NCBI GenBank assembly: GCA_010093685.1
Contig: MU006218.1
Coordinates: 717,766-781,765 of the forward strand
Reading direction: 5' to 3'
Origin: Ophiobolus disseminans
Lineage: Eukaryota; Ascomycota; Dothideomycetes; Pleosporales; Phaeosphaeriaceae
Length of the DNA stretch: 64,000 bases
The position numbers were made by a program, and so were the translations under genes. Below the pieces are notes generated by a model. That model saw only the letters and a program-made list of their open reading frames with translations. It had not been told where the DNA came from and did no database searches. Positions 10,867-21,896 of the stretch are shown here, piece by piece; within the stretch, counting starts at the first letter, position 1, and each line of letters opens with the position of its first letter.

Positions 10867-12978
10867 ATGCCTGCAAATGTTATTGTCGTTGGCGCTGGCT
10901 GTAAGCATCCTTCGGAAGGTCACCATGTAGCGCTTTGCTAACGTCGTCGGCAGTGTCTGGCTTGAGCGCTGCTCACACCATTTACTTGGCTGGAGGCAAT
11001 GTCGTTCTCCTTGACAAAAACAGTAAGTTTGACATGTTCATTTGGGCATGTGACGCATACTGACCGGTCCCAGACTTCATGGGAGGCAACTCCACCAAGG
11101 CCACATCCGGAATCAACGGCGCCCTGACAAGGACGCAAGTTGACCACAAGATTGGCGACAGCGTCAAGCAGTTTTACGATGATACCCTCAAGTCAGCGCG
11201 AGACAAGGCGCGACCAGATCTGATCAAGGTCCTTACCTACAAGTCCGCTGCTGCCGTCGAGTGGCTTATGGACGTTTTCAACCTCGACTTGACTCTCGTT
11301 TCGCGGTTAGGGTATGTTTGCAGCAAATTTCGCAGGCCATGCGAATACTGACCTTAACAGTGGCCACTCCCAGCCCCGAACCCACCGTGGTCACGATGCC
11401 AAGTTCCCCGGTATGGCTATCACATACGCCCTGATGCAGCGATTCGAGGAGCTCGCCGAGCAGGAGCCAGAGCGCGTCAAGCTCGTCAAGAAGGCCAAGG
11501 TCACAGCGGTCAACATCGAGAACAACGTCGCCAAGGGCGTCACATATACCTTCAATGGCGAGTCGACCACTCTCGAGGGTCCCGTCATTCTTGCGACTGG
11601 TGGCTATGCTGCCGACTTCACAGAGGATTCGCTCCTGAAGAAGTGGAGGCCAGATACCTACGATCTATCTACCACCAACGGTGCCCATGCTACCGGTGAT
11701 GGACACAAAATGTTGATGAAGGTTGGCGCTCAGGGCATCGACATGGACAAGGTCCAGGTTCACCCTACCGGTCTGGTAGATCCCAAAGATCCTACCGCAA
11801 AGACCAAGTTTTTGGCTGCTGAAGGTGCGTACATTCTGCCAATATTTTATACACAGAACTAACAGTCTCTAGCTCTCCGTGGTGAGGGCGGTATCCTCCT
11901 GAACAACAAGGGCCAGCGCTTCTGCGACGATCTCGGCCATCGTGACTACGTCTCCGGCATGATGTGGGAGGAGAAGAAGAAGGGCCAGTGGCCCATCCGT
12001 CTCGTCCTCAACTCCAAGGCTTCGAACGTCCTCGACTTCCACACAAGGCATTACTCCGGCCGTGGTCTGATGAAGAAGATGACGGGCGCAGAGCTTGCCA
12101 AGGAGATTGGCGTCAGCGACAAGGACCTCCAGACAGAGTTCCAGAGCTACAACGCGATCGCAAAGGGCGAGAAGAAGGATGCCTGGAACAAGAAGTTCTT
12201 CCACAACTTGCCCTTTGACATCAACGACACCTTCCACGTCGCGGTCATGGAGCCTGTGCTCCATTTCACCATGGGTGGTATTGAGATCAACGACCAGGCA
12301 CAATGCTTGAACGCTGATGGCAAGCCATTCGACGGTCTCTACGTCTGTGGTGAGCTTGCTGGTGGTGTGCACGGCGCCAACCGTCTTGGTGGTTCATCAC
12401 TGCTTGGCTGTGTCGTCTACGGCCGTGTTGCCGGAGATTCGGCATCAAAGTACCTCTTCCAGCAGGCGCTCAACTCGACCGGTGGGTCGGCAGTCAACCG
12501 TCTCGGACAGATCTCGCTACACATCGACCCATCGCAGCCCGGCAAGGTCTCGGTAGAATGGGGTAACGGTGTCAGCGGAAACGCACAACAAGGCAACGGT
12601 CAATCAAAAATTGACCAGCAGAAACAGTTATCGGCAGCGCCAGTCATGAGCGGCGACGCCGACTCAAACGACCCAGGCAAGGTCACAAAGCCCAACGAGC
12701 CCAAGAAGTTCACCATCCCCGACAAGGAGTTCTCCCTCGAGGAGATTGCGAAGCACAATAAGAAGGACGATCTATGGATTGCAGTCAAGGGCATCGTCAT
12801 GGACGTCACCAACTGGACAGACGAGCACCCAGGCGGCCCCCAGGCGCTATTCAGCCACATGGGCAAAGACGCTTCGGAGGAGTTTGAGATGCTGCACGAC
12901 GACGAGGTCATCCCTAAGTATGCGCCGGAAATCGTCATTGGTCGCGTCAAGGGACAGGAGGTGACGCTTGAGTACTAG
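10867..12978 (+). CDS. Soluble fumarate reductase with C-terminal cytochrome b5 domain
   Basis: Five exons: 10867-10900, 10954-11022, 11074-11311, 11361-11824 and 11873-12978, 1,911 nt, 636 residues. The N-terminus is the FAD-binding Rossmann fold (VIVVGAGLSGLSAAHTIYLA ... VVLLDKN). The flavocytochrome c/Osm1 fold follows: GGNSTKATSGING, GGHSQPRTHR, ATGGYAADF, HPTGLVDP, RGEGGILLNN, HFTMGGIEI and GANRLGGSSLLGCVVYGR. After a Ser/Gln-rich linker (about 535-560), residues ~560-636 form a cytochrome b5 domain with the heme motif HPGG and the second heme His in EMLHDDEV. It should reduce fumarate to succinate, with the b5 heme as electron entry. It has no targeting peptide, so it is probably cytosolic. 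Confidence 0.92.
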
Positions 12979-13357
12979 AGGATGGTGGGATCAGATTTTG
13001 TGTATTTTTAGCATGTTTTGCGAATGATATCTCTTGCATACCTTCAACTAGCAATCTAGCCGTGATGTGACGGCGTTTGTGAAACCAGAACCATATCACA
13101 GCCACACAAAAATTGTTTGCTCGTATCCCAAGTTTAGAAGTGATCGGGGTCCCTCGTTCCCCTCGTGGCTGCGGATCGACGAGACCTCGGAGCTTTTGAA
13201 CCCTGTCGCAACTTCCCCAGATCACCGCCGACCTGCAGCACCCCTTTGATAATTACGCAGCTGCAGTTCTCTCCACTAGCGCACGTCTCACAACCTCGTG
13301 CGCGACATCGCTTCATACAATGCTGCGCCGGCATCACGGTCCTATTCTCCACCGACG
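12979..13357. other. Intergenic region before the phosphoesterase gene
   Basis: This holds the 3' flank of the fumarate reductase gene and the 5' flank of the next gene. I see nothing else. Confidence 0.4.
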
Positions 13358-15389
13358 ATGACGACGTACGACGACTATGGCGTTCCCGTCGGCGCATACT
13401 CAGAGCCCGAGGGCTTGATGCACCAGGCTTGGAGAGTCGCAAGGGCGTTCTACCTCTATAGGATACGGCCGCTTGTTGGAAGGGGCTTCAATGGGCTTAA
13501 GAGGGGGGATTGGAGCTTCAAGCGGCTCTTCACACTTGTTAATGCGCTGGTGCTGCTATGGTGGGCGGTGCTGTACTGGGGTGAGAGGGGCATCTTCAAC
13601 GGCGCTATAAACACCTGTGACTGGGACACATGGGAGAAATGGGTACACTATATTCCTTGAGAATGTAAGAGAGCTCACCAGCTAATACGAAACATAGGAA
13701 GCCGGCGCAAACCCCCACAGACTCATCTTCGTCGCCGACCCCCAACTCATAGACCCGCATACGTACCCTGGCCGACCATGGCCACTGAACCCGCTCGCAT
13801 ACAAGTATACCGATCTTTACCTGCGCCGTACATACTCTCGCTTGCAGACTACGCTTTACCCAGACACGATTTTCTTTCTCGGCGACCTGTTTGACGGTGG
13901 TCGCGAATGGGCGACACGCACGTCTGTCTCGCCAGAAAAGCAGTACCGCAAGTACGGTGATCGATTTTGGATAAACGAATACAGGCGATTCGGGAATATT
14001 TTCTTTAAACACTGGGGCGACGGTGGATTGGACCCTCGACCAGGACAGCCAGGACGAAAGCTCATTAGCAGTTTGCCTGGCAACCATGACCTGGGATTCG
14101 GAAAGGGGGTTCAAGTCGGAGTCAGGAACAGGTTCAACGCATACTTTGGGGACGGCAATCGCATCGACGTCATCGCAAACCACACTTTCGTTTCAATAGA
14201 CAGCGTCTCGCTCAGCGCGGTGGGTCAGGAAGCCTCAGAGGAAGTGGAGCACCTTTGGCGGCCTACAACAGACTTCCTCGAGAATGCGAAGAAGCAGAAG
14301 AGGCGCCTCATACAGCGCGAGTTACGCAGACAGCAGGGCTTGACGCCTTACCCCGGGTTTCCACACCGCGACATTGAGGGCGAGGCTCTTGTGAAAGCGG
14401 AGCTTCCACACTCGAATGATGAGGTCGCAGAGTTCCCTTCGATTCTTCTCTCGCACGTACCTCTCTTCCGCGCTCCAGGTACACCTTGTGGCCCACTTCG
14501 TGAACACTGGCCACCGACTAAACCACCTGTCGGCCAAGCGCCTTTCGAGAAAGACGATCGAAACGCCATATCAGTAAGCGGTGGATACCAGTACCAGAAC
14601 GTACTCAATAAAGAGATTACGACGGACATAGCGAATAAAGTTGGGGATATACGATACGCTTTCTCAGGAGATGATCACGACTACTGTGAGGTCCTGCACA
14701 GGGGCTATGCCAGCGGAGGTGGCGGCATAAGAGAGATCACAGTAAAGAGTACGAGCTGGGCCATGGGCGTCCGATATCCAGGCATTGTGATGGTCAGTCT
14801 ATGGAACCCAGTGGACGCCCACGGCAAACCCCTTAGCGGAAAGGCAGACAGGACGATCCAGACCAATCTCTGTCTGTTCCCCGATCAAATCGGCACATTC
14901 CTTCGCTACGGATCATTGTTTGGCCTCACCTTTTCCCTCCTCTTCATCCGCGCATTCCTCGTCGCAGTCGGCATAATCAAACCTCCCCCCACTCCAACAG
15001 AAATCCCTCTCCTACCCACCACAAACACCCTCTCGAACGAAAAAGCCGCTCAGAAATTCGAAGACTCACCCTCCCCCACTGACCACACACACTCCTCTAA
15101 CTCAAGCACTGCTTCCGAAAGAGGGAATTTGCAAGCCCGATCAAAGCAGAAATACACATACCCGCTCGTTCAACATGCTGGCTATAATCCCCCGGTAAAT
15201 GAGGACCAGGACCATCATACCAGGAAACAAGTCAAGATTTATGGGGGGGTTAGTACGAAGCCTGAGAAGCCGAGGAAGAAGAGGAAGGGCCTGGCGCTGT
15301 TTGAGTATGAGTTGAGGACGAGTTTGGGGATGGTGGTGGTGCTGGGAGGCGTGATTTATCTGTGGTTGGTTTGGAGGGATAGCAGTTGA
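13358..15389 (+). CDS. Cdc1/Ted1-type ER metallophosphoesterase
   Basis: Two exons: 13358-13642 and 13698-15389, 658 residues. After a transmembrane helix (LFTLVNALVLLWWAVLYW) comes a calcineurin-like phosphoesterase domain with metal motifs DPQLID, GDLFDGGRE, GNHDLGF, LSHVPLFR and SGDDHDYC. That set, with DxQ and DDHDYC variants, is typical of Cdc1/Ted1/PGAP5 proteins, which remodel the glycan of GPI anchors in the ER/early Golgi. Two further hydrophobic segments lie at ~513-540 and near the C-terminus (SLGMVVVLGGVIYLWLVW), separated by a polar Ser/Thr/Lys-rich loop. The protein is longer than the yeast homologues (about 470-490 residues) because of this loop. An in-frame upstream GTG was rejected in favour of ATG 13358. 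Confidence 0.9.
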
Positions 15390-16294
15390 GTATTGCATTT
15401 GGAAAGGCGTTATGGCGCTGGGGAAAGAAAGGGAGGTGGTTTTGGTGTAGCATGGTATTGTGTTAACATTTCAAAGAAGTATATCATGTTCAAAGTTCGA
15501 GAAATTAGCTGGTAGGGTGAGTGACACGTCAGCTTTGTCAGCCTCGAACAGCTCCTCTGCGCTAAGAGTTGCAGTGCAAATGGCGTGCAGTTCAGTCTTC
15601 AGCCTGGCTGGCACAATTTAGGCAAGTAATACTAAATACGAGCTCCTTTGTAGTGTCGCCAATAAAGTTCCTGTACCTACCGGTGAGTTAGCGCTTACGT
15701 CCCCGCTTCTCGGTCCTCTTATCCAGCTCCTCCTCCAGGCTAAGAGTTGCAGTGCTGTGCTGTGCGGACAAAGCTTCATGACGACTTCGTAACTGGAAGG
15801 CCTCGCCGCGTTGCCCTCGTCTCATGGTACTTTTTGGGACGTATCTTTGTCTTAATCTTGTTCGCTTCTTAGTGTAGATAGGGACTCGATATTAAAAGAG
15901 ATAGTTGGTATAATGTAGTTCACTCAAAGCATCACTGTTCTCATAGGACCTAACTTTCTTGTCAACGACGAAGGTGTGGTAGGTGTCAGCCTTGCTCACC
16001 TCGAGGCCTCCTCTAGGCTAAGAAAAGCAGTGCAAAGTGTCGCACTTCGTACAGCCAATTTTTCTAGTGCAGCACATTCTCGTTCATTTGACTAGACTGT
16101 ACCTACTTCCTTTCAAGTTTCAAGATAAGACAATCACAACAAGAGTAGCTGTTAAGATGTAGTCAGCACGATGGACTTGTGTCGTTGTCAGTGGTGTGGA
16201 ATAAGTGATGCTGGTTGGTGTAGATAGTCTTGGTCAGCATCAGCCTTGCTCAGTGAAGAGCCTCCTTCTCGCTAAGAATCGCAGTGCTAATATG

Positions 16295-16600
16295 CACTCT
16301 GCGGTCAGCTCACCGCCAGACATTCGTGCATCATTTTCAGCCGCATTCGACCTCCTCGCCCACGCTAAGAGTTGCAGTGCAAACTGATGGACTGCACTCT
16401 GCGGTCAGCTCACCGCCAGACATTCCTGCATCATTTTCAGCCGCATTCGACCTCCTCGCCCATGCTAAGAGTTGCAGTGCAAAGCAAACTGATGGACGGC
16501 ACTCTGCGGTCAGCTCACCGCCAGACATTCGTGCATCATTTTCAGCCGCATTCGACCTCCTCGCCCACGCTAAGAGTTGCAGTGCAAACTGATGGACGGC
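16295..16600 (+). repeat. Three tandem ~100-bp direct repeats
   Basis: Three near-identical head-to-tail copies begin with CACTCTGCGGTCAGCTCACC at 16295, 16395 and 16500 (periods 100 and 105 bp). Each copy contains one array motif and its C-rich leader. The second copy carries a CAAAG/GCAAA-type 5-bp addition. They look like a recent local expansion of one array unit. Confidence 0.9.
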
Positions 16601-17881
16601 ACAAGTTTTGGCATGATGATGTGGTGTATTGGTAGGCGCGTGAGAGCCCGTAAGAGGCTCTCAGTGGCTGCCAAGACGCTAACTACGCGCGATCACGTGA
16701 AAGCTATCAGTGGACCATCGGCTCTGTCCAACACAAACAGTCGATGCAGCCTGGCTGCCTGGTGAATGTCGAGTATTCAAATGACTAACTTCTTCTCAGT
16801 GCTATATATTGCAGCACAGAGTCATAAGCCATAGATTCACGGCTCAAATCACTTGGCTAGCCAGTTCCGTCTTGTGGTAAGCTCCAGGACATATTCTGTA
16901 TCACCATTAACTTCGTTATCGACGTGCACTTGAACTAGATAGTCTAAGTTTCAGCTAGGATATCCAGTGGGATTTACGTCGCTTCTATTGGTACACTTTA
17001 TGGACCCTGGCCTCCCAATCAACAGCAAAGTGTGTTACGTATCAACCTTGCGCACATCCCTTCTTCAGGCTAACAATTACAGTGCTACATCACCAGAGTG
17101 AGTTAGCAAAGTTGTTCAACATTGTCCGGCCATTTTTCCTGTCCGTTTCAATGCCCACTCTGCTCGTCTTGCGGACGCTAGGAATTGCAGTGCACCATGG
17201 GGGCGAAATGGTAGTTTTCAACATCTCCTCTGTGGGTGTTGTAAAACCTTACAACTTGATTCCTTGCGGGAGGAGTCACCACTGCGCCCAAGTCTGACTG
17301 GACTTTAACCGCATACTAATACTTCGTAGCCGCTAGAAACTGCAGTGCTCGAGACACAGGATGCGCTGGCTCTAGGCAACAGTGATTGAAGATTTCTATT
17401 CAGCCTTATCACGATGACCTCGTCGACGCTAGACATTGCAGTGCAGGGGATATATGTGGGGTCGGATATTGGTCAACGTTGCCTCGATGGTTTCGTCCAC
17501 GCTAAGAATTGCAGTGCTAGGTCGGCAATCCAACGCCAGTCCGCTCACTTTTAAGTTTCGGTCAGCATTCTTTAGAAGGCGATTTCCATTTCAAAAAGCT
17601 CACGCGTCATCACTTTTCTATGCTAGTTCGTCTCTGGGGTGATAACGTTCGAGGAACGATTTCGTGTTGGCATATATTGATAGCACATTTTCTCTTTGGA
17701 AACTTAAGTAGCACAGGCTCATACACTCCCCTCTGCTTATCTACACTACGATTACTTGTGCTCTGGTGCCTCTCTGCTTCAAATCCATACTCTTCAACTC
17801 TCAATTAGCTACCAAGTGTTTGTTCAGCCTCGCACGGTAACCCTCCTCCGCGCTAACAATTGCAGTGCACTAACTACGGTA

Positions 17882-17899
17882 CTGTGCTTTGTCGCGTAA
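17882..17899 (+). repeat. Left terminal inverted repeat (outer 18 bp)
   Basis: CTGTGCTTTGTCGCGTAA, the exact reverse complement of 20178-20195. The inner part of the same repeat continues at 18097-18126, displaced by the nested insertion. Confidence 0.93.
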
Positions 17900-18091
17900 T
17901 GTGATGGGTTAGACCCATGCAGGACCCACTAGTGGGTTTGAGAGCGGCGCAGTCACGCCTCACATGTCTTCATGCTGTATAAATATCGACTACGCAAGTT
18001 GAACACCGTTGATTCAACTTGTGCCTGCCTTTTAGCCGAGGCTGGTGCATGTAGTCGTGCCTATTTCCTTTTTAAGGTTCAACCCCTTACA
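17900..18091. mobile_element. 192-bp MITE-like insertion inside the transposon's left inverted repeat
   Basis: The insert is bounded by TGTGATGGGTT and AACCCCTTACA, imperfect 11-bp inverted ends (9 of 11 match). It is flanked by a 5-bp direct duplication CGTAA (17895-17899 and 18092-18096). Removing insert and one CGTAA restores a left end identical over 48 bp to the right end. It has no coding capacity and contains a perfect palindrome ACCCACTAGTGGGT and a hairpin AAGTTGAA...TTCAACTT. Confidence 0.8.
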
Positions 18092-18231
18092 CGTAACGCC
18101 CCACGTCGCGTAACGCCCCACGAACAACATGCTCACCACCACAAAAATGAGGTTATTGCAACCGCCACAATAGCTATTATCGCGAGATTTTTTAGTAGAG
18201 CGACTAGTAACATGCTCGCGATGACTTTGTA

Positions 18232-20097
18232 TTATCTATATTTATGTGGAACGTTGATGGTGCGGCCACAAGAGTTGACTTTGGGTGGTGCAGCCTGTGC
18301 AGCCTCTGGCGACGCAGCGACACCTCTAGAAACGCCACCGCGTTTCTGGCGCTTGGGTGCAGATGGGGGAGGCCTTGAGGCTCTTCTCTTGCCTAACTGG
18401 GACATTTGGGCAGCTTTTTTGGTGTTTTGAGCTTCAATTTTGGCTGCGCGCTCAGCCGCCTTTTTGGCCTTTGCCTCCTCTCGCACTACTTTAGCTTCCT
18501 CTCTCGCAACACGTTTCTCCTTAGCTATCTGCTCTTTATAGAGCTTTGCAGCAAGCCTAAGCTCCTTCCTGTTTGCCTTTGCAAGCATTTCTTGGTGTTG
18601 TTCCTGCTCCTTCACGGCCTCACGGGCACGGGCCTCTCTGACCTTTCGCGGCAACTAGAACATGGCACCACCGTGGTACTCCTCTCTCTGCTGCAGGTCG
18701 AGAGGCTTACTAACTTTTCTATGCCTCTTTTTGACTGTGAGAGCCTCCTTCAAGCCCTCGTTTTCGTGGCGTAGTAGCTCGTTCTGGGTGGCTAGCGAGT
18801 GGACTGTTTGGGAGAGCTTTTTCAACTTATCTGCGCCCCGATCGCTCACTGCAGAGCGTACGAGACGCTCCATATGACGCCAGTCGTTCGAAGTGAGAGC
18901 GGAGGGCTGTGCGGGCGCCTGTGGGGTATTGTCCATGAACCGCTTTGGTATAGTCTCTCCGTCCATAGGCTATATACCAGTGCTTTCAAAAGCCTTGAGA
19001 GTTAGCTCTGGCGTGAAGGAGGACTGCCACGCTGCCCAAAACAGTAGAAAGAAGTCGCCCTTCTTGATAGGTACCAACCCTTGGCTCTGCTAGAGGTAGT
19101 TAGTGAGAGCGGTAGAGTAGGCGCTCGAGAGAGGTTTAAACATAACAACGTCAAGTGGCTGCAAAGTATGGGTACTGTGAGGCGGAAACATAGCTAGAAG
19201 GATGCTATGAGAGTCGCAGTAGTCAATAAAATCCATTGTAACGTGGCTGCTATGGCCGTCAAGTATGAGGAGACGCCAATCCCGACCTCGACGAGCTTTC
19301 TAGCGCGTACAGCGATTAAAAACCTGCTTAAGCCAGGCCAATCCGACGTCGTTATTGCTCCACCTAGATGGACTTGAAGCTACAAAGACGTCGTGCTTTC
19401 CAGCTTCAATCTCTGCTACCCATGACGATCGTATTGACCCAGATGCAGCGGCATAGATAAGGCCTAGTGGTAGCGTCGTCCCATCTGCGCAGATAGCTGG
19501 TAGTAGGGTTATCCACTCTCGAGAGCCATCTTGGAGGGTCGCGGTGACCCGTTTCTCCTCCCAAAGTTGGCGACTAAAGACGCGTTTTGAGTCTCCTAAA
19601 ATACCAATCATGAAGCCCTTTTCGTCCATATTGTACGTATGCTCAGGTTGTACGTTATACTGCTTTATCTTAGCATGCAGTAGGTCAAAATAGAGCTTGT
19701 ACTTGGCCCCAGAGTCGGCTTTGTGGCGGAGAGAGTCTATTCCAGAGGTCTATTTCAAGACGAGATGATCGCCGTGTCGCCTCACAAAGCGCTCTACCTA
19801 GGACTCGCTCACCGGCTCTAGGGCTATTTGCGACGCGAAATTTTGTATCATAGCTTTTGTAGGAGGCAGAGCCATCTTTGTGAGGTCGTTGATATATCGT
19901 ACAAGCTCCTCCTCTTGTTGTGGGTGAAGGGCAAGTTGGGTGTCATTTTTTGCTTCCCGCGTGCTTTGACGGCCCTTGTGCCTGCGCGTCAGCGTAGTAT
20001 TTGATACATTGAACCTACGGGCAACTTCGCGGTATGAAAATTGTTCTCCTGGTTCTAGCAATTCGATTGCTGCAATTGCATTGTCAATTGGTGCCAT
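18232..20097 (-). pseudogene. pogo/Fot-type transposase with six in-frame TAG stops
   Basis: One uninterrupted frame of 621 codons starts MAPIDNAIAAIELLEPGEQF at 20097. It contains an N-terminal psq/HTH (EVARRFNVSNTTLTRRHKG), a CENP-B-like region, then the DDE_1 core with MDEKGFMIG, LILDGHSSH and LQPLDVVMFKPL (the three catalytic Asp). It ends in a charged coiled-coil tail (EQEQHQEMLAKANRKELRL). There are no frameshifts. The six stops (codon starts 19800, 19752, 19302, 19092, 18972, 18657) are all TAG. At least four sit where the family expects Trp or Gln (SES_VERF, K_TSGID, GI_PMDG, MF_LPRK), consistent with CpA-to-TpA changes. Confidence 0.92.
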
Positions 20098-20145
20098 GGT
20101 GGTTGAGTTATGAGGCGTCGCGCAAAGTGGCTTGTCTGGTGTTTT

Positions 20146-20195
20146 GGTGTTCGTGGGGCGTTACGCGACGTGGGGCGTTACGCGACAAAGCACAG
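20146..20195 (-). repeat. Right terminal inverted repeat
   Basis: About 48 bp ending CACAG at 20195, with two direct copies of CGTGGGGCGTTACG. It matches the left end over its whole length once the MITE-like insert is ignored. Confidence 0.88.
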
Positions 20196-21896
20196 TAATT
20201 ACACCGGAAATACCCCCTGTCCCGCGTCGGGCGCCGTGCGGAAGCGTCCCTCAACTGCTGCATAGAGTTCGCTCAGCCTCCTTCACCGAAACCCTCGTTG
20301 GCGAGAATAATTGCTGTGTAAGAGAAGACAGACGTCCCGCATATATTGCGCCATTGCGGTTTGGTTATCCAGGAGTCTAGAAAGGTCCTTCGCACCCATG
20401 GCGCGTACCGGTACGTTCCCGCGTTCTCAGCCTTCTTGACCCAACTCCTCCTCAAGGCTAAAGGTTGCAGTGCAGCGCCCAACAGCGAGGAAATGCTACT
20501 GTAATCTCTTCGCTGTGATTATTCTTGGTTTATAAGGTCTTAAAAGCCTGGTCTAACAGTGAGTTTATTTGATACGCACGTAGGGTAACATACATCCGTT
20601 CAAAGATGAATCCGATCTCTGATTCACCCCACAATTCTCTCTTTCGTACATGCATCCGATAATTTTCGATATTAGACTTCTTATGTTGTCAACCCAACGC
20701 CCTCATCTGTGCCAAAGAACGCATTGTGAAACCCCACATTCGCATGATTACTACGAAGTCGTTCAATCTCTCTCACACAGCTCCTCCAGACTAAGAAATG
20801 CAGTGCCAGGGCTTTGGCGCCTAAATAAAGTCGGTTCAGCCGTCCGTGTATTAAGTACCGGTACACTCACCGGTACTATCGCTTAAAATCTCAGCCTTCT
20901 TCACCCATCTCCTCCCCCAGGCTAAGAATTGCAGTGCTAAACCAAGTTTGCTGCCTAGAATCCTTCCACCCAGCCCCTCCCCTAGGCTAAGAATTGCAGT
21001 GCAAAAGACGCGGACCTTCGGACGTGTCAGCTTGTGATTTGGTTGCTATGTCCATCGGTCCTATCACGCTTGCCCACGAAGGAGCTCGTATGCCTTGGGC
21101 TGTAGGGCTCATACAACTCAAAATGCTCACCGGTCCTATCACAATGTCTCAGCCTCGCTCACACCCTTCAGCTCCCCTTTTCCAAGCTAAGAATTGCAGT
21201 ACTTTGCGCCCATCAACGCCCGTCACTTGACTTATTCTGAATTCTTTTCCCCTCGAGCAATCATCCCTCCTACACTCACAAATGATACCGCAAGGCTGAG
21301 TGAATATTTTGCTCCACCCAAACTCTCAACATTCCAACATTTTTAAGCATTGTGATGATATCAGATATGAAGTCTACCCCATTCTCAAGACCATTACTGC
21401 GCAACGAGCCTCAGCCTCACTCCAGTTGCTCCTCCAGGCTGGAAAATGCAGTGCAGAGTAAGCGCACTTCCTTCTGGAGTAAAACCGGTCTCTTTGAGCC
21501 TAATGGAGCCAGAACTGGTCTCTTCAAAGCCGGTTACAGACTAGATTCGACATAATTGCATTGAACTAGTCTGTTTGATCTGTGTCCCAGCCTCGCCCCA
21601 GCTCCTCCTCTATGCTAAGAGTTGCAGTGCAAATGCCACACATAGGTATGTTTCTTCTTTGCCAAAGAGTCTGAAGATGTTCGTTGTCTTGACGAGTAAA
21701 ATCCTACGTCTAAAACAACTGTTGACGGTCAGCCTCACCCCCAGCTACTCGTTGGCGCTAAACACTGCAGTGCAAGGAAACTTTTTTTCCTTGCGAAAAC
21801 CGGTGGATTTGCCAAAATGATTTTGAGTGCTTGTTGAGGTTCGACTCATATCTTCATACAATTCCTACTCTCTCACTATATTCACACTTGCTGTTC

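Larger units (their letters stand above)
17882..20195 (-). mobile_element. Inactivated pogo/Fot-type DNA transposon
   Basis: A 2,314-bp element flanked by the TA target duplication (17880-17881 and 20196-20197). The outermost 18 bp are perfect inverted repeats (CTGTGCTTTGTCGCGTAA). If the nested insertion at 17900-18091 is ignored, the inverted repeats extend to 48 bp, each containing two direct copies of CGTAACGCCCCACG. The minus strand encodes one transposase frame with six TAG stops. It is inserted inside the 17-bp motif array, 13 bp after the copy at 17852. Confidence 0.93.
15561..21773 (+). repeat. Dispersed same-strand array of a 17-bp motif (about 23 copies)
   Basis: Consensus GCTAAGAATTGCAGTGC. 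Copies start at 15561, 15739, 16017, 16271, 16364, 16464, 16569, 16801 (degenerate), 17069, 17177, 17332, 17428, 17501, 17852, 20301 (degenerate), 20457, 20790, 20921, 20986, 21186, 21438, 21614 and 21757. All lie on the plus strand. GCTA and TGCAGTGC are nearly fixed and the 5 bases between them vary. Most copies follow a C-rich tract such as CTCCTC, and many are preceded 15-40 bp upstream by TCAGCCTCGCTCACC-like sequence, so the full unit is about 45-50 bp. Spacing is 65-351 bp with mostly unrelated sequence between units. The array is interrupted by the transposon at 17882-20195. There is no host coding region from 15390 to 21896. Function unknown. Confidence 0.85.

Noticed and set aside
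18655..18966. Separate short genes within the transposon
   Set aside because: All lie in one frame with the transposase, separated only by TAG codons, so they are pieces of one dead gene.
15561..21773. CRISPR-like array (repeats with unique spacers)
   Set aside because: The genome is clearly eukaryotic, the spacers are of very uneven length (about 50-330 bp), and there are no cas genes.
15390..21896. Scattered open frames of 60-100 codons in the array region
   Set aside because: Frames containing the repeat translate it in several registers. None starts well, splices or resembles a protein.
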